A stretch of DNA of 64,000 nucleotides from the NCBI RefSeq assembly GCF_023516455.1, contig NZ_JAMGBA010000001.1:1271929-1335928 (forward strand), in the 5' to 3' direction. Made by a program: the position numbers and the translations under genes. The notes beneath the pieces are model-generated. The model ran no database searches. It had not been told where the DNA came from and saw only the letters and a program-made list of their open reading frames with translations. This DNA comes from Sphingomonas caseinilytica (lineage in GTDB: Bacteria; Pseudomonadota; Alphaproteobacteria; Sphingomonadales; Sphingomonadaceae). Position 1 is the stretch's first letter; every line of letters begins with the position of its first letter. Shown here piece after piece: positions 63,978 through 64,000 of the stretch.

Positions 63978-64000
63978 CCCCCCCCCCCCCCCCCCCCCCC
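63978..64000. other. Terminal poly-C run
   Basis: The last 23 bases are all C, preceded by GGGGG. Nothing like this occurs elsewhere in the window. It is most simply a sequencing or assembly artefact at a contig end, not biology. Confidence 0.8.

Overview
The window is GC-rich chromosomal DNA that reads as an alphaproteobacterium of the order Sphingomonadales. This rests on the SciP-type (DUF1153) cell-cycle regulator, an ATP12-type F1 assembly chaperone, a DUF4893 lipoprotein, EcfG-like promoter matches, class I PHA synthase with phasin, and a heme-PAS FixL with FixJ. I see no insertion sequence, prophage, CRISPR array or rRNA. There is one tRNA (Glu, TTC). Genes are tightly packed with many ATGA or TGATG overlaps. 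The last 23 bases are a pure C run, probably a contig-end artefact.

Layout. 1-12 kb is housekeeping: purA, acylphosphatase/fabI/YihY, a DnaJ-type co-chaperone, pdxH with a CDF metal transporter and a PhzF protein, an HI0933-type flavoprotein, and mnmA. 11.8-14 kb holds sciP and two small GlsB/YeaQ-type membrane proteins, each behind a candidate EcfG-type promoter. 14.2-18.9 kb is an RND efflux pair whose permease has about 95 extra residues in mid-protein. 18.9-24.9 kb has DUF445, an exported amidohydrolase, murA, clpS, a phasin with PhaR-like operators, and gmk. 24.9-28.7 kb is a six-gene overlapping minus-strand operon: DUF4893 lipoprotein, unknown 122-aa protein, RluA, HAD, small membrane protein, ATP12. 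28.8-41.4 kb has rarD, phaC with two copies of a palindromic repeat nearby, a TRIC channel, an aminotransferase, an L,D-transpeptidase, glpX, tandem PH-domain proteins, recJ and tRNA-Glu.

41.6-58.2 kb is a low-oxygen / nitrogen-oxide island. It carries pseudoazurin, copper nitrite reductase NirK, quinol-type NO reductase NorB with NnrS, OmpW, B12-dependent ribonucleotide reductase, oxygen-independent HemN, an FNR regulator with a CX2CX7C cluster motif, and FixL/FixJ. Five near-identical FNR/FixK boxes (TTGAT-N4-[C/G]TCA[A/T]) lie in front of pseudoazurin/nrdJ, nirK, fnr, ompW and norB. They tie scattered transcription units, including an unknown 129-aa protein divergent from norB, into one apparent regulon. 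No nitrate or N2O reductase is in view, so the visible pathway runs NO2- to NO to N2O.

58.3-62.2 kb is a formaldehyde-detoxification operon (class III ADH, cupin, VOC, S-formylglutathione hydrolase, DUF4010 membrane protein). From 62.3 kb an SDR and an enoyl-CoA hydratase begin another operon cut off by the window end. Function assignments come from reading motifs by eye; no database search was run.
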